From positions 1-64,000 of the forward strand of contig CAVZZP010000002.1 in the NCBI GenBank assembly GCA_963779765.1: 64,000 nt of DNA, read 5' to 3'. This DNA is from Silicimonas sp963779765. Its GTDB lineage: Bacteria; Pseudomonadota; Alphaproteobacteria; Rhodobacterales; Rhodobacteraceae. Both the position numbers and the translations under genes were made by a program. The notes under the pieces were generated by a model, which worked only from the letters and a program-made list of their open reading frames with translations, had not been told where the DNA came from and did not search any database. Shown here in pieces: positions 8,342-17,972 of the stretch. How positions within the stretch are numbered: the stretch's first letter is position 1; the number at the start of each line of letters is the position of its first letter.

Positions 8342-9013
8342 TTACTGGGGATCGTCGATCGACAGCCTCTCGCGCAGGAAGGACAGGGCCACGGAGAGAC
8401 CGTCGGGAGCGATGCCGTGTCCGGTGCCCTGCATGACGTGGCCGAAGACCTCGAAGCCCGCCGCCTGAAGCGCCGCACCCGCCGCCTGCATCTCGGCGAA
8501 GGGGACGACATCGTCGACGTCGCCGTGGATCAAAAGGACCGGCAGACGGGACCGCGCCTCGGTCGCAAGCAGTTCGGGCGCCAGAAGCCGGCCCGAGAAA
8601 GCAACGATGCCGGCAAGAGGTTCCGCGCGGCGAGGGGCGACGTAGAGGCTCATCATCGAGCCCTGGCTGAAGCCCACGAGCATCAGGCGGTCCGGCGCCA
8701 GTCCTTCGTCGGCCAGCACCTTGTCGATGAAGGCGTCGAGGGTCTTGGCGGATCGGCGCAGTCCCTCCGCCGCAGCGGCCTCGGTCGAGCCGTCGATCCA
8801 GGGAATCGGGAACCACTGGAACCCCATGGGGTTCGCCATCGACCGTTCGGGCGCATCGCAGGCCAGGAAGACCGTGTCGGGCATGTGCGCGGCGAGCGGC
8901 TCGGCCAGACCCAGGAGGTCGGCGCCGTCCGCGCCGTAACCATGAAGGAACAGGACCGCCGACGTGTCCTGGCCCGAGGCCGAGGCCCGCCGCCGGAAAT
9001 TCAGTTCGCTCAT
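8342..9013 (-). CDS. alpha/beta-hydrolase, phospholipase/carboxylesterase family
   Basis: A 223-residue single-domain serine hydrolase. It has the oxyanion region VLFLHGYGADGADL, nucleophile Ser in GFSQGSMMSL, an Asp in LLIHGDVDDVVPF and His in GTGHGIAPDG, the full catalytic triad of the YpfH/carboxylesterase (PF02230) family. It probably hydrolyses short-chain esters in the cytoplasm. Its ATG overlaps the stop of the upstream glycosylase gene (TGA/ATG), so the two are co-transcribed on the minus strand. Confidence 0.9.
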   Translation of the reverse strand: MSELNFRRRASASGQDTSAVLFLHGYGADGADLLGLAEPLAAHMPDTVFLACDAPERSMANPMGFQWFPIPWIDGSTEAAAAEGLRRSAKTLDAFIDKVLADEGLAPDRLMLVGFSQGSMMSLYVAPRRAEPLAGIVAFSGRLLAPELLATEARSRLPVLLIHGDVDDVVPFAEMQAAGAALQAAGFEVFGHVMQGTGHGIAPDGLSVALSFLRERLSIDDPQ

Positions 9014-9642
9014 CGGATTCCTTCCCTTTCGCGCGCGACGCGGTAGTAGGCCCACAGCAGCCTCGCGGCCACTCCCCGCCAGGGCGACCAGGCCTCGGAG
9101 TGGAGCCTCAACGCGCGTTCTGTGGGGCGTTCGGGCATCTCGAACAGGATTCGTGCCGCTTCCTGCAGGGCCAGGTCGCCGGGCGCAAAGACGTCGGCGC
9201 GGCCGAGCGAGAACATGGCATAGATCTCGGCGGTCCATCGTCCGATGCCGGGCACCTCGACCAGCGTCGTGATGACGTCGTCCGTCGGCATCTCGCGCAG
9301 GTCCGCGAAACGGATGCCGGACGCGGCGAGCGCACGGGCATAGCGCGCCTTCTGGCGCGACAGGCCGCAGGCCCGAAGCTCTTCGTCGGAGGCCCACATG
9401 ACCTTGCGCGGCCCCGTGAGGCGGGCGGCCTGAAGCCGGCCCCAGATCGCATCCGCCGCGGCGACCGAGACCTGCTGGCTGACGATGGCGTCGAGAAGGG
9501 CCTCAAAGCCGTCCTTGCGGCGGCGGAGCGGAATCGGTCCGGTGAGGGACATGGCATGCGCAAAGCGCGGCTCGGCCGCGGCGAGGAAGGCCGCGCCCTC
9601 GGCCACGCAATCGGGCGTCTCGATGATGCGTCCGATGGTCAT
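9010..9642 (-). CDS. alkA: DNA-3-methyladenine glycosylase, AlkA type
   Basis: Removes alkylated bases from DNA as the first step of base excision repair. The 210-residue protein has a helix-hairpin-helix (LVEVPGIGRWTAEIYAMFSL) followed by the catalytic Asp of FAPGDLALQEA, the HhH-GPD arrangement. It lacks the N-terminal Ada-like domain of E. coli AlkA and matches short alphaproteobacterial forms. It is translationally coupled to the esterase downstream. Confidence 0.9.
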   Translation of the reverse strand: MTIGRIIETPDCVAEGAAFLAAAEPRFAHAMSLTGPIPLRRRKDGFEALLDAIVSQQVSVAAADAIWGRLQAARLTGPRKVMWASDEELRACGLSRQKARYARALAASGIRFADLREMPTDDVITTLVEVPGIGRWTAEIYAMFSLGRADVFAPGDLALQEAARILFEMPERPTERALRLHSEAWSPWRGVAARLLWAYYRVAREREGIR

Positions 9643-9745
9643 CCGGCGCTCTCCCAGGGTCGGGGAAAGCTATACGCCCCCTCCCCGGTGTCAAACCGTC
9701 TCTTCGCCGCTTGCCGCTGCCGTTCCGAAGGACTAACCGGCGGGC

Positions 9746-10951
9746 ATGACCGCATCAGCACCCTCCGAAAAGCGCAACCTCGCGATTCTCGTCGCGGCGC
9801 AGGGATTCCTCGGCTCGCAGATGCCGATGATCTTCACCATCGGCGGTCTTGCGGGGCAGTCGCTGGCGCCGAACCCATGCTTCGCGACGCTGCCGATCTC
9901 GCTGATCGTGCTGGGCTCGATGTTGTCGGCGACGCCGCTGTCGGCCCTGATGCAGCGCTTTGGCCGCAGGGTGGGATTCGCGGTCGGTGCGGGCGGGGGC
10001 GCCGTCGGTGCGATGCTGGGGGCCTGGGGCCTCTCGACGCAAAGCTTCGGGCTGTTCCTCCTCGGATCGCTCTTCACCGGCATCTACATGTCCGCGCAGG
10101 GCTTCTACCGCTTCGCCGCGACCGACACGGCGTCCGAGGCGTTCCGGCCGAAGGCAATCTCCTACGTCATGGCGGCGGGCCTCGTCAGCGCGATCCTCGG
10201 GCCGCAGCTGGTCAAGGCGACGGCAGATGCGATGGTGACGCCGTTCCTGGGGACCTACCTCACGGTGATCGCGATCAACCTTGTCGGAGCGCTCCTGTTC
10301 ATCTTCCTCGACATCCCGCGCCCGGCCGCCATCGCCGACATCGACCGGGGGCGGTCGCGGATCGAACTGCTGAAGACGCCGGGGATCCTCGTCGCCATCA
10401 TCTGCGCGATGGTGTCCTACGCGCTGATGAACCTGGTGATGACCTCGACGCCGCTGGCCGTCGTGGGCTGCGGCTTCGACAAGGGCAACGCGGCCGACGT
10501 GGTTTCGGCGCACGTCCTTGCCATGTTCGTGCCGTCGTTCTTCACCGGCCACCTGATCGCGCGCTTCGGGGCGCGTACCATCGTGGCGACCGGCCTCGCG
10601 ATCCTGGCGGGTGCGGGCGCGGTCGCGCTGTCGGGCACGGAGCTCGAGAATTTCTTCGGCGCGCTTGTCCTTCTGGGCATCGGCTGGAACTTCGGCTTCA
10701 TCGGCGCCACGACCATGCTGGCCGCGCAGCACACGCCGGGCGAACGCGGCCGCGTGCAGGGTCTGAACGACATGATCGTCTTCGGCTGCGTGACGCTGGC
10801 ATCGCTGTCATCGGGCGGGCTGATGAACTGCTCGGGCGGCACGCCGCAAGAGGGCTGGACGGCCGTGAACCTGGCGATGGCGCCGTTCCTGACTCTGGCC
10901 GGTGCGGCGCTGATCTGGCTGGCGTTTCAGGGCCGCGAGTCGCGCGCCTGA
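9746..10951 (+). CDS. MFS transporter
   Basis: A 401-residue protein with about 12 hydrophobic segments and the MFS loop motif ALMQRFGRRVGFAVGAG after helix 2. A paired hairpin terminator follows directly. The substrate cannot be told from sequence. The C-terminal half contains GERGRVQGLNDMIVFG, typical of sugar or drug MFS carriers annotated only as MFS in Rhodobacteraceae. It is transcribed alone, divergent from alkA. Confidence 0.88.
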   Translation: MTASAPSEKRNLAILVAAQGFLGSQMPMIFTIGGLAGQSLAPNPCFATLPISLIVLGSMLSATPLSALMQRFGRRVGFAVGAGGGAVGAMLGAWGLSTQSFGLFLLGSLFTGIYMSAQGFYRFAATDTASEAFRPKAISYVMAAGLVSAILGPQLVKATADAMVTPFLGTYLTVIAINLVGALLFIFLDIPRPAAIADIDRGRSRIELLKTPGILVAIICAMVSYALMNLVMTSTPLAVVGCGFDKGNAADVVSAHVLAMFVPSFFTGHLIARFGARTIVATGLAILAGAGAVALSGTELENFFGALVLLGIGWNFGFIGATTMLAAQHTPGERGRVQGLNDMIVFGCVTLASLSSGGLMNCSGGTPQEGWTAVNLAMAPFLTLAGAALIWLAFQGRESRA

Positions 10952-10986
10952 CGCCTTCGGATGAGTAAGACGAAGCGGCCAAAAAA

Positions 10987-11009
10987 AACGCCCGCACAAG
11001 GCGGGCGTT
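10987..11009. terminator. stem-loop terminator after the MFS gene
   Basis: Nine-base perfect stem AACGCCCGC / GCGGGCGTT with a five-base loop. Eight A residues precede it on the plus strand, giving a U-tract on the minus strand. It therefore reads as a terminator in the minus direction too. It separates the MFS gene from the ABC binding protein. Confidence 0.7.
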
Positions 11010-11166
11010 GAGTTATTGAGGCAGGTTTCATACAGGCAAGAAACCTATCGAGCAGTAAGTTTGTTATACGCACGAAATCGCCGCTGTCCAAGCTAAAAGT
11101 TTGAAAACTCTGGCAACGGTGCCTAGGCTTCGCCAAACCTCAGCGAAAAAAGGGATTGTCCACATC

Positions 11167-12969
11167 ATGCACCTTGCCCGGCTCGCCGCGCTGGCCGCCA
11201 GCGCGTTTTTCGCTGCCGCTCCCTCTCTCGCCGAGCCCAAACATGGCATAGCTATGTATGGCGAGCCTGCCCTGCCACCTGATTTTGTGTCTCTGCCTTA
11301 TGCCAACCCGGACGCCCCCAAGGGGGGTACGATCGTGCAGGGCGAAGTCGGCAATTTCAATTCGCTCAATTCCTACATCGTGAAGGGCCGGGTGCCCTGG
11401 CAGCTGCGGTATCTGACGGTCGAAAGCCTGATGGGACGAAGCTATGACGAACCCTTCACGCTGTACGGTCTTCTGGCCGAATCGGTGGAGGTCGCCGACG
11501 ACCGGTCCTGGGTCGAATTCACGCTTCGTCCCGAAGCCGAATTCTCGGACGGAAGTCCCGTCACGGTCGAGGATGTGCTCTGGTCGTATGAGACGCTCGG
11601 CACCGTCGGCCATCCCCGCTATCTGGGCGCCTGGCAGAAGGTGGCGTCGTCGGAGGCGACGGGCGAACGGACCGTCCGCTTCACCTTCACCGAGCGCGAC
11701 GATGAGCTTCCGCTGCTCATGGGTCTGCGACCGATCCTGAAGAAGGCCCAGTGGGAGGGCGTGGACTTCGCCGAGGTCGGGACCGAGATCGTGCCCATCA
11801 CCTCGGCGCCCTACGTCATCGACACCTTCGAGACGGGCCGGTCCGTCACGCTGAAGCGCAACCCGGACTATTGGGGCGATGGCGTGGTGCCCTTCATGGC
11901 AGGTCAGGCCAACCTCGACGAGATTCGGATGGAGTTCTTCACCGACGCCACCGCCATGTTCGAGGCGTTCAAGGCGGGCATCCTGAACACGATGCGCGAA
12001 ACCAACGCGCAGAAGTGGGAGACGCAATACGACTTCCCCGCCGTGACGACCGGCAAGATCGTCAAGTCGATCATCCCCCACGAGCGTCCGTCGGGCATGT
12101 GGGGCTTCGTGATGAACACACGGCGGCCCGAGTTCCAGGACTGGCGGGTGCGCGAAGCTCTGATAACCGCCTTTCCGTTCGAGTTCATCAACGAGACGAT
12201 CAACGGCGAGCCCCTGCCCCGCGCGTCGTCGTATTACGCCAACTCGGTCCTGGCCATGGATCCCGGCCCGGCGCAGGGCCGCGAACTGGAGCTTCTGGAG
12301 CCCTTCGCCGACCAGCTGCCGCCTGGTGCCATCGAGGGCTACACCCTGCCCGAGGGCGACGGGACCGAGCGCAACCGCACCTCGACCCGCAAGGCGCTCG
12401 CCTTGATGGAAGAGGCGGGCTGGACGCTGGAAGACGGCGCGCTGAAGAATGAGGAGGGCGAGACCTTCGGTTTCGACATCCTGTTGTCGGCGGGGTCCAC
12501 CGAATACGGCCAGATCGCCGACATCTACGCCCGCGCGCTTGAACGGCTGGGGATCGAGGTCACGATCACCTCGGTCGACTCGGCCGAATACAAGGCGCGG
12601 TCGGACAAGTTCGACTTCGACATGACATGGTTCGAACGCGGGCTGTCGCTGTCGCCGGGCAACGAGCAGTACCTCTACTGGGGCGCCGAAGCCGCCGACG
12701 TCGAGGGCAGCCGCAATCTCATGGGCGCGAAGGACCCGGCCATCGACGCGATGATCGACGCCATGCTGACCTCGGAGGACCAGGAGGGGTTCCGCGCGGC
12801 GGTCAAGGCGCTGGACCGGGTGTTGATGGCGGGCCGCTATGTCGTGCCGATCTGGTTCAGTCCCGACGCGAAGATTGCCCACGCGGCCCAGCTGAAGTAT
12901 CCCGAAACCCTGCCGATGTACGGCGATTTCATCGGATTCCAGCCGGATGTCTGGTGGTACGAGGAGTAG
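11167..12969 (+). CDS. extracellular solute-binding protein family 5 (peptide/YejA-type ABC transporter)
   Basis: A 600-residue periplasmic protein with a cleavable signal peptide (LAALAASAFFAAAPSLA, cut before EPKHG). The mature part has the family-5 features KGGTIVQGEVGNFNSLN and FTLRPEAEFSDGSPVTVEDV and ends in WWYEE. It resembles YejA, which delivers oligopeptides or microcin C to an inner-membrane ABC permease. The start at MHLARLAALA is chosen because it opens the signal peptide. No permease or ATPase genes are next to it; a small lipoprotein gene follows. Confidence 0.88.
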   Translation: MHLARLAALAASAFFAAAPSLAEPKHGIAMYGEPALPPDFVSLPYANPDAPKGGTIVQGEVGNFNSLNSYIVKGRVPWQLRYLTVESLMGRSYDEPFTLYGLLAESVEVADDRSWVEFTLRPEAEFSDGSPVTVEDVLWSYETLGTVGHPRYLGAWQKVASSEATGERTVRFTFTERDDELPLLMGLRPILKKAQWEGVDFAEVGTEIVPITSAPYVIDTFETGRSVTLKRNPDYWGDGVVPFMAGQANLDEIRMEFFTDATAMFEAFKAGILNTMRETNAQKWETQYDFPAVTTGKIVKSIIPHERPSGMWGFVMNTRRPEFQDWRVREALITAFPFEFINETINGEPLPRASSYYANSVLAMDPGPAQGRELELLEPFADQLPPGAIEGYTLPEGDGTERNRTSTRKALALMEEAGWTLEDGALKNEEGETFGFDILLSAGSTEYGQIADIYARALERLGIEVTITSVDSAEYKARSDKFDFDMTWFERGLSLSPGNEQYLYWGAEAADVEGSRNLMGAKDPAIDAMIDAMLTSEDQEGFRAAVKALDRVLMAGRYVVPIWFSPDAKIAHAAQLKYPETLPMYGDFIGFQPDVWWYEE

Positions 12970-12975
12970 GGACAC

Positions 12976-13092
12976 ATGAGAAAGATCGTTCTTTTCGCCG
13001 CCGTCGCCCTGGCGCTGGCCGGCTGCAACACGCTGGAAGGCGTCGGCGAGGACATTTCGTCGGGGGCGCGGGCGATCGATCGTGCGATCTGA
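12976..13092 (+). CDS. entericidin A/B-like small lipoprotein
   Basis: A 38-residue protein with a positively charged start, a hydrophobic stretch and lipobox LAGC. The mature part, CNTLEGVGEDISSGARAID, matches the entericidin family. These tiny outer-membrane lipoproteins are common and mostly uncharacterised; in E. coli EcnAB is a bacteriolytic toxin/antidote pair. It starts six bases after the binding-protein stop and may share its transcript. Confidence 0.85.
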   Translation: MRKIVLFAAVALALAGCNTLEGVGEDISSGARAIDRAI

Positions 13093-13174
13093 CGGCTCGC
13101 GCCGTCGGGCGTTAAGGATCGGTTAGAGTTCGGCTGTCACGCTCGGTCACGACGCAACCGAACGGAGTCAGACG

Positions 13175-13390
13175 ATGAACCGCTTCCGCCACGACCTCGC
13201 CGCCCCCGGCATCGACGTCATCTGCGCCCGCTTTCCCTTCGCGATGGCCGCGGATGTGGCTGCCGCCGTGGCCGACCCCGACCTTCTGGCGCATTACCTC
13301 GCGCGGACGCACGACCTCACCCCGGCGGAAGCGAGCGAGATGCTGGACTGGCTGGACGTGGCGGATACCTCGCACCGCGAGGCCGCTTAG
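13175..13390 (+). CDS. hypothetical small protein, 71 residues
   Basis: Preceded by a good ribosome-binding sequence (GGAGT, about 8 bases before the ATG). The protein is soluble, Ala/Asp-rich and probably helical, ending in LTPAEASEMLDWLDVADTSH. I recognise no family. Codon use resembles neighbouring genes with strong GC at third positions, which supports a real gene. Confidence 0.5.
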   Translation: MNRFRHDLAAPGIDVICARFPFAMAADVAAAVADPDLLAHYLARTHDLTPAEASEMLDWLDVADTSHREAA

Positions 13391-13496
13391 CCGGGAAACG
13401 CACCTTCTTCGGGCCGACTTGCCGGCGCTCTGAAGATTGCGTCGTCCCGCGCCCAGGCATCTTGCAACCGGGCGCGCGGGGTGTAACTCGTCCCCC

Positions 13497-15004
13497 ATGC
13501 GCGCCATCGACGACAGACGCCCCTCGCCCGCGATCCCCGACCGGCTGAACCTGGCGGACCACGTCCTTTGGGCGGGAGGCGCGTCCGACGACAAGGTGGC
13601 GCTCGTGCTGCTGCGCGCGACGGGTGCGGAACGTTGGAGCTATGGCCGTCTGCGCGAGGCTGTGATGCGGACGGCGGGCGGGCTTCTTGCGACCGGTCTG
13701 ACGCCCGGCGCGCGGGTGCTCATGCGGATCGGGAACACGCCCGATTTCCCGGTGACCTATCTGGGCGCCATCGCGGCGGGCCTCGTCGCCGTGCCGACCG
13801 CGGCGGCGCTTGGGGCCGAAGAGATCACGAAGGTCGCGCGTGTCCTTGCCCCCGATGCCATCGTGTCGGACGGGACCGTGCCCTTGCCTGACCATGACGC
13901 CCCAATCCTGTTGCCCGCGACGCTCGCCAAGACCGACGCGTTGGCACGGCCTGCCGAGACGGGCGCGAACGATCCCGCCTACGTCGTCTTCACCTCCGGC
14001 ACGTCCGGCACGCCCTCGGGCGTCGTCCACGCGCACCGGGCAATCCTCGCGCGTGGGCTGATGACCGAAGGCTGGTATGGGCTGACGCCGTCAGACCGCG
14101 TGCTGCACGCCGGGGCCTTCAACTGGACCTTCACGCTCGGCACCGGGCTGATGGACCCCTGGGCCGCGGGCGCGACGGCGCTGGTCCTTGCCCCTGGCAC
14201 GGGGCCGGAGATGATCCCCCTCCTCGCGCTGCGGCACGAGGCCACGATGATCGCTGGCGCGCCGGGCGTGTTTCGCCGCTTGCTCAAGGCCGGAATGCCC
14301 GTGCTGCCCCGCCTGCGCCACGGGCTCGTCGCGGGCGAGAAGCTGCCCGAGACGGTGCGCGGCGCCTGGCGTGACGCGACCGGCACCGAATTGCACGAGG
14401 CTTTCGGGCAGTCCGAGATCTCGACCTTCATTTCCGGCTCGCCCGGGCGTCCTGCTCCCGAAGGCACGCTCGGCTATACTCAGGCGGGGCCGCTGCGTCG
14501 CGATCCTCTCGGAGGACGGGACACCCGCCGAACGCGGCGAGGACGGCGCCATCGCCATCCACGGCAGCGATCCGGGCCTGATGCTGGGGACGCTCGACGG
14601 GCCGCTGGCGGACCGCCTGACGGGCGAATGGTTCACCACCGGCGACCGGGGCCTGATGCGGGAGGATGGCGCCATCGAGTACCACGGCCGCACCGACGAC
14701 ATCCTGACGGCGGGGGGCTTTCGCGTCTCGCCGATCGAGGTCGAAGCGGCGATGCAGCGTCACCCCGGCATCGAGGAGGCAGCCGCCGTCGACTGCCACA
14801 TCACGCCCGAGACGACGGTGATCGCGCTTCACTACACCGGCCCCGCACGCCCTGACCGAGGCCGAACTGAAGACGCACGCCGAGGCGCATCTGGCGCGCT
14901 ACAAGCAGCCGCGCCTGTTCGTTCACGCACCCTCCCTGCCCCGAAATGCAAACGGAAAGCTCTTGCGCCGAAGGCTTTCCCCTGCGAACGAGACCGCGCC
15001 ATGA
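13497..15004 (+). CDS. AMP-dependent acyl-CoA synthetase/ligase (two frame disruptions)
   Basis: Forms acyl-AMP then acyl-CoA. The adenylate-binding loop VVFTSGTSGTPSGVVH, the HEAFGQSE A5-type motif, GEWFTTGDRG (A7), YHGRTDDI (A8) and the catalytic Lys in RNANGKLLRR are all present in order. One extra base near 14490 and another near 14845 split the frame; joined, the protein is about 500 residues. It resembles benzoate or acetyl-CoA-type ligases, but the acid substrate is not evident. Its stop overlaps the next ATG (ATGA), so acs, the DsbA-like gene and the MFS gene form a tightly coupled set. Confidence 0.82.
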
Positions 15005-15657
15005 TCAAGCTCGACATCCTCTCCGACCCGATCTGCCCCTGGTGCTATATCGGCAAGACGAACCTCGACCGTGCGCTCGAAGCTCGGCCGAACCATCCCT
15101 TCGTCATCGAGTGGCACCCCTTCCAGCTCAATCCCGATATGCCCGAAGGCGGCATGGACCGTCGCGCCTATCTCGAGGCGAAGTTCGGCGGGAAGGAGGG
15201 TGCGGTCCGCGCCTATGCTCCCGTAGTGCAGGCGGCCGAACGCGCGGGCCTCGCCATCGACTTCGAGGGCATGGCGGTCACGCCGAACACGCTCGACGCG
15301 CACCGGCTGATCCACTGGGCGGGGCTCGAGGGGCGGCAGACCGCCGTCGTGTCGCGCCTGTTCAAGGCGTATTTCGAGGAAGGCCGCGACATCGGCGACC
15401 GCGCCGTGCTTCTGGACATCGCGGACGGCGTGGGCATGGACCGCGCGATGACCGAGCGCCTGTTCGAAAGCGAGGCCGACGCCGAAGAGACCAGCGCCCG
15501 CGATGCTCACGCACGGCAGCGCGGCGTCTCGGGCGTGCCGACCTTCGTCGTTGGCAACCAGCATGTGGTCAGCGGCGCGCAGCCGACGAACCTGTGGCTG
15601 AACGTCATCGACGAACTTATAGACCAGACATCCGGCGGCGACGGCGCCGGCGCGTGA
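15001..15657 (+). CDS. DsbA-family oxidoreductase, FrnE-like
   Basis: A 218-residue thioredoxin-fold protein. The active-site motif is CPWC in SDPICPWCYIGK near residue 13, with an inserted helical domain and the cis-Pro segment GVSGVPTFVVG near residue 177. There is no signal peptide, so it is cytoplasmic. FrnE-type members act as 2-hydroxychromene-2-carboxylate isomerase-like or disulfide oxidoreductases. It overlaps the genes on both sides by ATGA/GTGA. Confidence 0.9.
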   Translation: MIKLDILSDPICPWCYIGKTNLDRALEARPNHPFVIEWHPFQLNPDMPEGGMDRRAYLEAKFGGKEGAVRAYAPVVQAAERAGLAIDFEGMAVTPNTLDAHRLIHWAGLEGRQTAVVSRLFKAYFEEGRDIGDRAVLLDIADGVGMDRAMTERLFESEADAEETSARDAHARQRGVSGVPTFVVGNQHVVSGAQPTNLWLNVIDELIDQTSGGDGAGA

Positions 15658-16862
15658 CCGAAACCCGCGCCCCCCTGTCGCGCACCGAACTGGTGGCGCT
15701 TCTCGCCATGCTGACCGCCACCGTCGCGTTTTCCATCGACGCGATGCTGCCCGCGATCCCCGAGATCGGCGAGGCGCTCAGCCCAGATGCGCCGAACCGC
15801 GCTCAGCTTGTCATCGCGTCCTTTGTGGGCGGGCTCGGCCTCGGCACCTTCGTCGCGGGCCCCCTGTCCGACGCCTACGGGCGCAAGCGCATCGCGGTCA
15901 TCGGCGCGGTGATCTATACCATCGGCGCGCTGGCGTCGGCCATTGCTCCCTCGATGGAGATGTTGCTGGCCGCACGCGTGCTTCAGGGACTGGGGGCTGC
16001 AGGGCCGCGCGTCGCGGGCATGGCCATCGTGCGCGATCTCTTCTCGGGTCGGCAGATGGCGCAGATCATGAGCTTCGTGATCTTCGTCTTCACCCTCGCC
16101 CCGGTCTTCGCCCCAGCCCTGGGGTGGGTGTTGGCCGAGACCTTCGGCTGGCGGTCGATCTTCCTGTCCTTCGCCGTCTTCGCCGTCGTGTCGATGACAT
16201 GGCTCGTGATCCGCCAGCCCGAGACGCTGGACCCCGCACGTAGACGCCCGTTCCGGCTTGAAAAGCTCATCGAAGGCGCACGAGAGGTCTTCTCGAACCG
16301 TCAGGTCATGCTGGCCATCGCAGTGCAGACCCTGATCTTCGCGGCCCTTTTCGCGGCGCTCATGTCCAGCCAGCAGGTCTTCGATCGTGTCTTCGGCAAG
16401 GGCGAGACCTTTCCCTTGTGGTTCGGTGGAATGGCCGTGCTTGCGGCTGGATCGAACCTCGTGAACGCCTCCATCGTGATGCGTCTCGGGATGTTGCCGG
16501 TCGTGCGGCGGGCGCTGATGATCCAGGGCGGGTTCACGGTGCTGTTCCTTCTGGGACAGGTGACCGGCGTTCTCGGCAGCGCGTTTTTTCCGGTCGCCTT
16601 CCTGTGGTACACCTCGATCTTCTACCTCGCGGGCTTCGGGATCGGGAACATGAACGCCATCGCGATGGAGCCCATGGGCCACCTCGCGGGTCTCGCGGCG
16701 TCGATCATCACGGCGCTTGCGACCATCGGGGCGGCGGTGCTGGCCTCGCCCATTGGGCAAGCTTTCGACGGCACCATCCTGCCCCTGACGCTCGGGGTGT
16801 TGGCGCTGGTGGGCATAGCCCTGGCGCTGACGTTCTTCCTGAAGGATGGCGAGCCGGCCTAG
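15654..16862 (+). CDS. Bcr/CflA-type MFS multidrug exporter
   Basis: Starts at GTG overlapping the previous stop (GTGA); 402 residues, about 12 transmembrane helices. It begins ELVALLAMLTATVAFSIDAM, then PAIPEIGEAL and the motif-A loop GPLSDAYGRKR, all typical of DHA1-family Bcr/CflA drug exporters. Translational coupling to the DsbA-like and acyl-CoA ligase genes suggests one operon, although no shared pathway is evident. Confidence 0.9.
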   Translation: MTETRAPLSRTELVALLAMLTATVAFSIDAMLPAIPEIGEALSPDAPNRAQLVIASFVGGLGLGTFVAGPLSDAYGRKRIAVIGAVIYTIGALASAIAPSMEMLLAARVLQGLGAAGPRVAGMAIVRDLFSGRQMAQIMSFVIFVFTLAPVFAPALGWVLAETFGWRSIFLSFAVFAVVSMTWLVIRQPETLDPARRRPFRLEKLIEGAREVFSNRQVMLAIAVQTLIFAALFAALMSSQQVFDRVFGKGETFPLWFGGMAVLAAGSNLVNASIVMRLGMLPVVRRALMIQGGFTVLFLLGQVTGVLGSAFFPVAFLWYTSIFYLAGFGIGNMNAIAMEPMGHLAGLAASIITALATIGAAVLASPIGQAFDGTILPLTLGVLALVGIALALTFFLKDGEPA

Positions 16863-17932
16863 GACGCGCCCCAGTCGGCGGATTGCATCTCGCGCAGGCG
16901 GCTCGCGGTGCGTTCGAACTCGAAGACGCCTTCGCCCTCCATGTAGAGTTTCTCGGGCACGTCGGCCGCCGTCGCGATCAGCCGCACCTTCGCCTCGTAA
17001 AGCGCATCGACCAGCGTCACGAAGCGGCGTGCCTGGTTGTAGTTGTCCGACGACAGGCGCGGGATTTCCTCGAGGATCAGAAGGCGGACAGCCTGCGCCA
17101 GCGCCAGGTAGTCGGCCGGACCAAGCGGACGTCCGCAGAGGTCGAAGAAGGTCGCCCGCGCCATGCCGTGCGCGAAGGCCGAGATCTCGACGCGCCGTCC
17201 TTTGACTTGGAGCACAAGTGCGTGGGTTTCGCCATGTGTGAGGTCGGTCCAGATCGCGTCGACCGCGGCTCGCGCGGTGGCATCGGCGGGGGTGAAATAG
17301 ACCTCCTCTCCGGCCAGACGGTTCTGCCGGTAATCGCGGGGCGAGGCGAGTTCGCGGACGGACAGCCGCTCTTTCATCAGCTCGATGAAGGGCAGGAAGA
17401 GCGCGCGGTTGAGCCCGTCCTTGTAGAGGTCGTCGGGGTGCCGGTTCGATGTCGTGACGACCGTCACCCCGGCGTCGAGGAGGAACTGGAACAACCGCCC
17501 CACGATCATCGCGTCGGCGATGTCGGTGATGTGCATCTCGTCGAGGCAGAGAAGGCGAATACTGTCCGATATGCCCTTCGCCACCGGCAGTATGGTGTCG
17601 TCGACATGCGTCTTCCTCGCCTCGTGCAGCCCCGCCTGAACCTCCTGCATGAAGGCATGGAAGTGGACGCGACGGCTTTGGGGCCCGCCCGCGACCTCGT
17701 GGAAGAGGTCCATCAGCATCGACTTGCCCCGCCCGACGCCGCCCCAAAGATAGAGCCCCGGCACCGGCTCGGGCTTGCGGTGGAAGAGCGAGGACAGCCC
17801 GCGCCGCTCGCCCGCCGCGGCGAGACCCTCGGCGATGCGGTCGAACTCGGGCAGGATGGACAGTTGCGCCGGATCGGGCTCCAGCCCGCCTGCCGCGATG
17901 CGCTCTTCGTAAGCCTCGGTGACGATGCCCAT
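16859..17932 (-). CDS. zapE: cell division ATPase ZapE (AFG1 family)
   Basis: A 357-residue AAA-type ATPase. It has Walker A in GLYLWGGVGRGKSMLMDLF, Walker B LLCLDEMHITD, sensor TTSNRHPDDLY and the family motif RRFVTLVDALYE near the C-terminus. ZapE modulates FtsZ-ring constriction; mitochondrial AFG1 aids turnover of respiratory complexes. The start MGIVTEAYEERI is chosen over an upstream in-frame ATG because the extra residues look non-native. It converges on the MFS gene with a four-base overlap at the stops. Confidence 0.92.
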   Translation of the reverse strand: MGIVTEAYEERIAAGGLEPDPAQLSILPEFDRIAEGLAAAGERRGLSSLFHRKPEPVPGLYLWGGVGRGKSMLMDLFHEVAGGPQSRRVHFHAFMQEVQAGLHEARKTHVDDTILPVAKGISDSIRLLCLDEMHITDIADAMIVGRLFQFLLDAGVTVVTTSNRHPDDLYKDGLNRALFLPFIELMKERLSVRELASPRDYRQNRLAGEEVYFTPADATARAAVDAIWTDLTHGETHALVLQVKGRRVEISAFAHGMARATFFDLCGRPLGPADYLALAQAVRLLILEEIPRLSSDNYNQARRFVTLVDALYEAKVRLIATAADVPEKLYMEGEGVFEFERTASRLREMQSADWGAS

Positions 17933-17972
17933 GCCGCCGGAGAAACCCGAATTGCCCCGGAAGGACAAGGGG

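Noticed and set aside
11140..12975. Minus-strand open frame of 611 codons
   Set aside because: Antisense of the family-5 binding protein; no domain seen.
15507..17747. Minus-strand open frame of 746 codons
   Set aside because: It lies opposite the DsbA-like and MFS genes and overlaps zapE in the wrong frame; sequence is low-complexity Arg/Gly/His.
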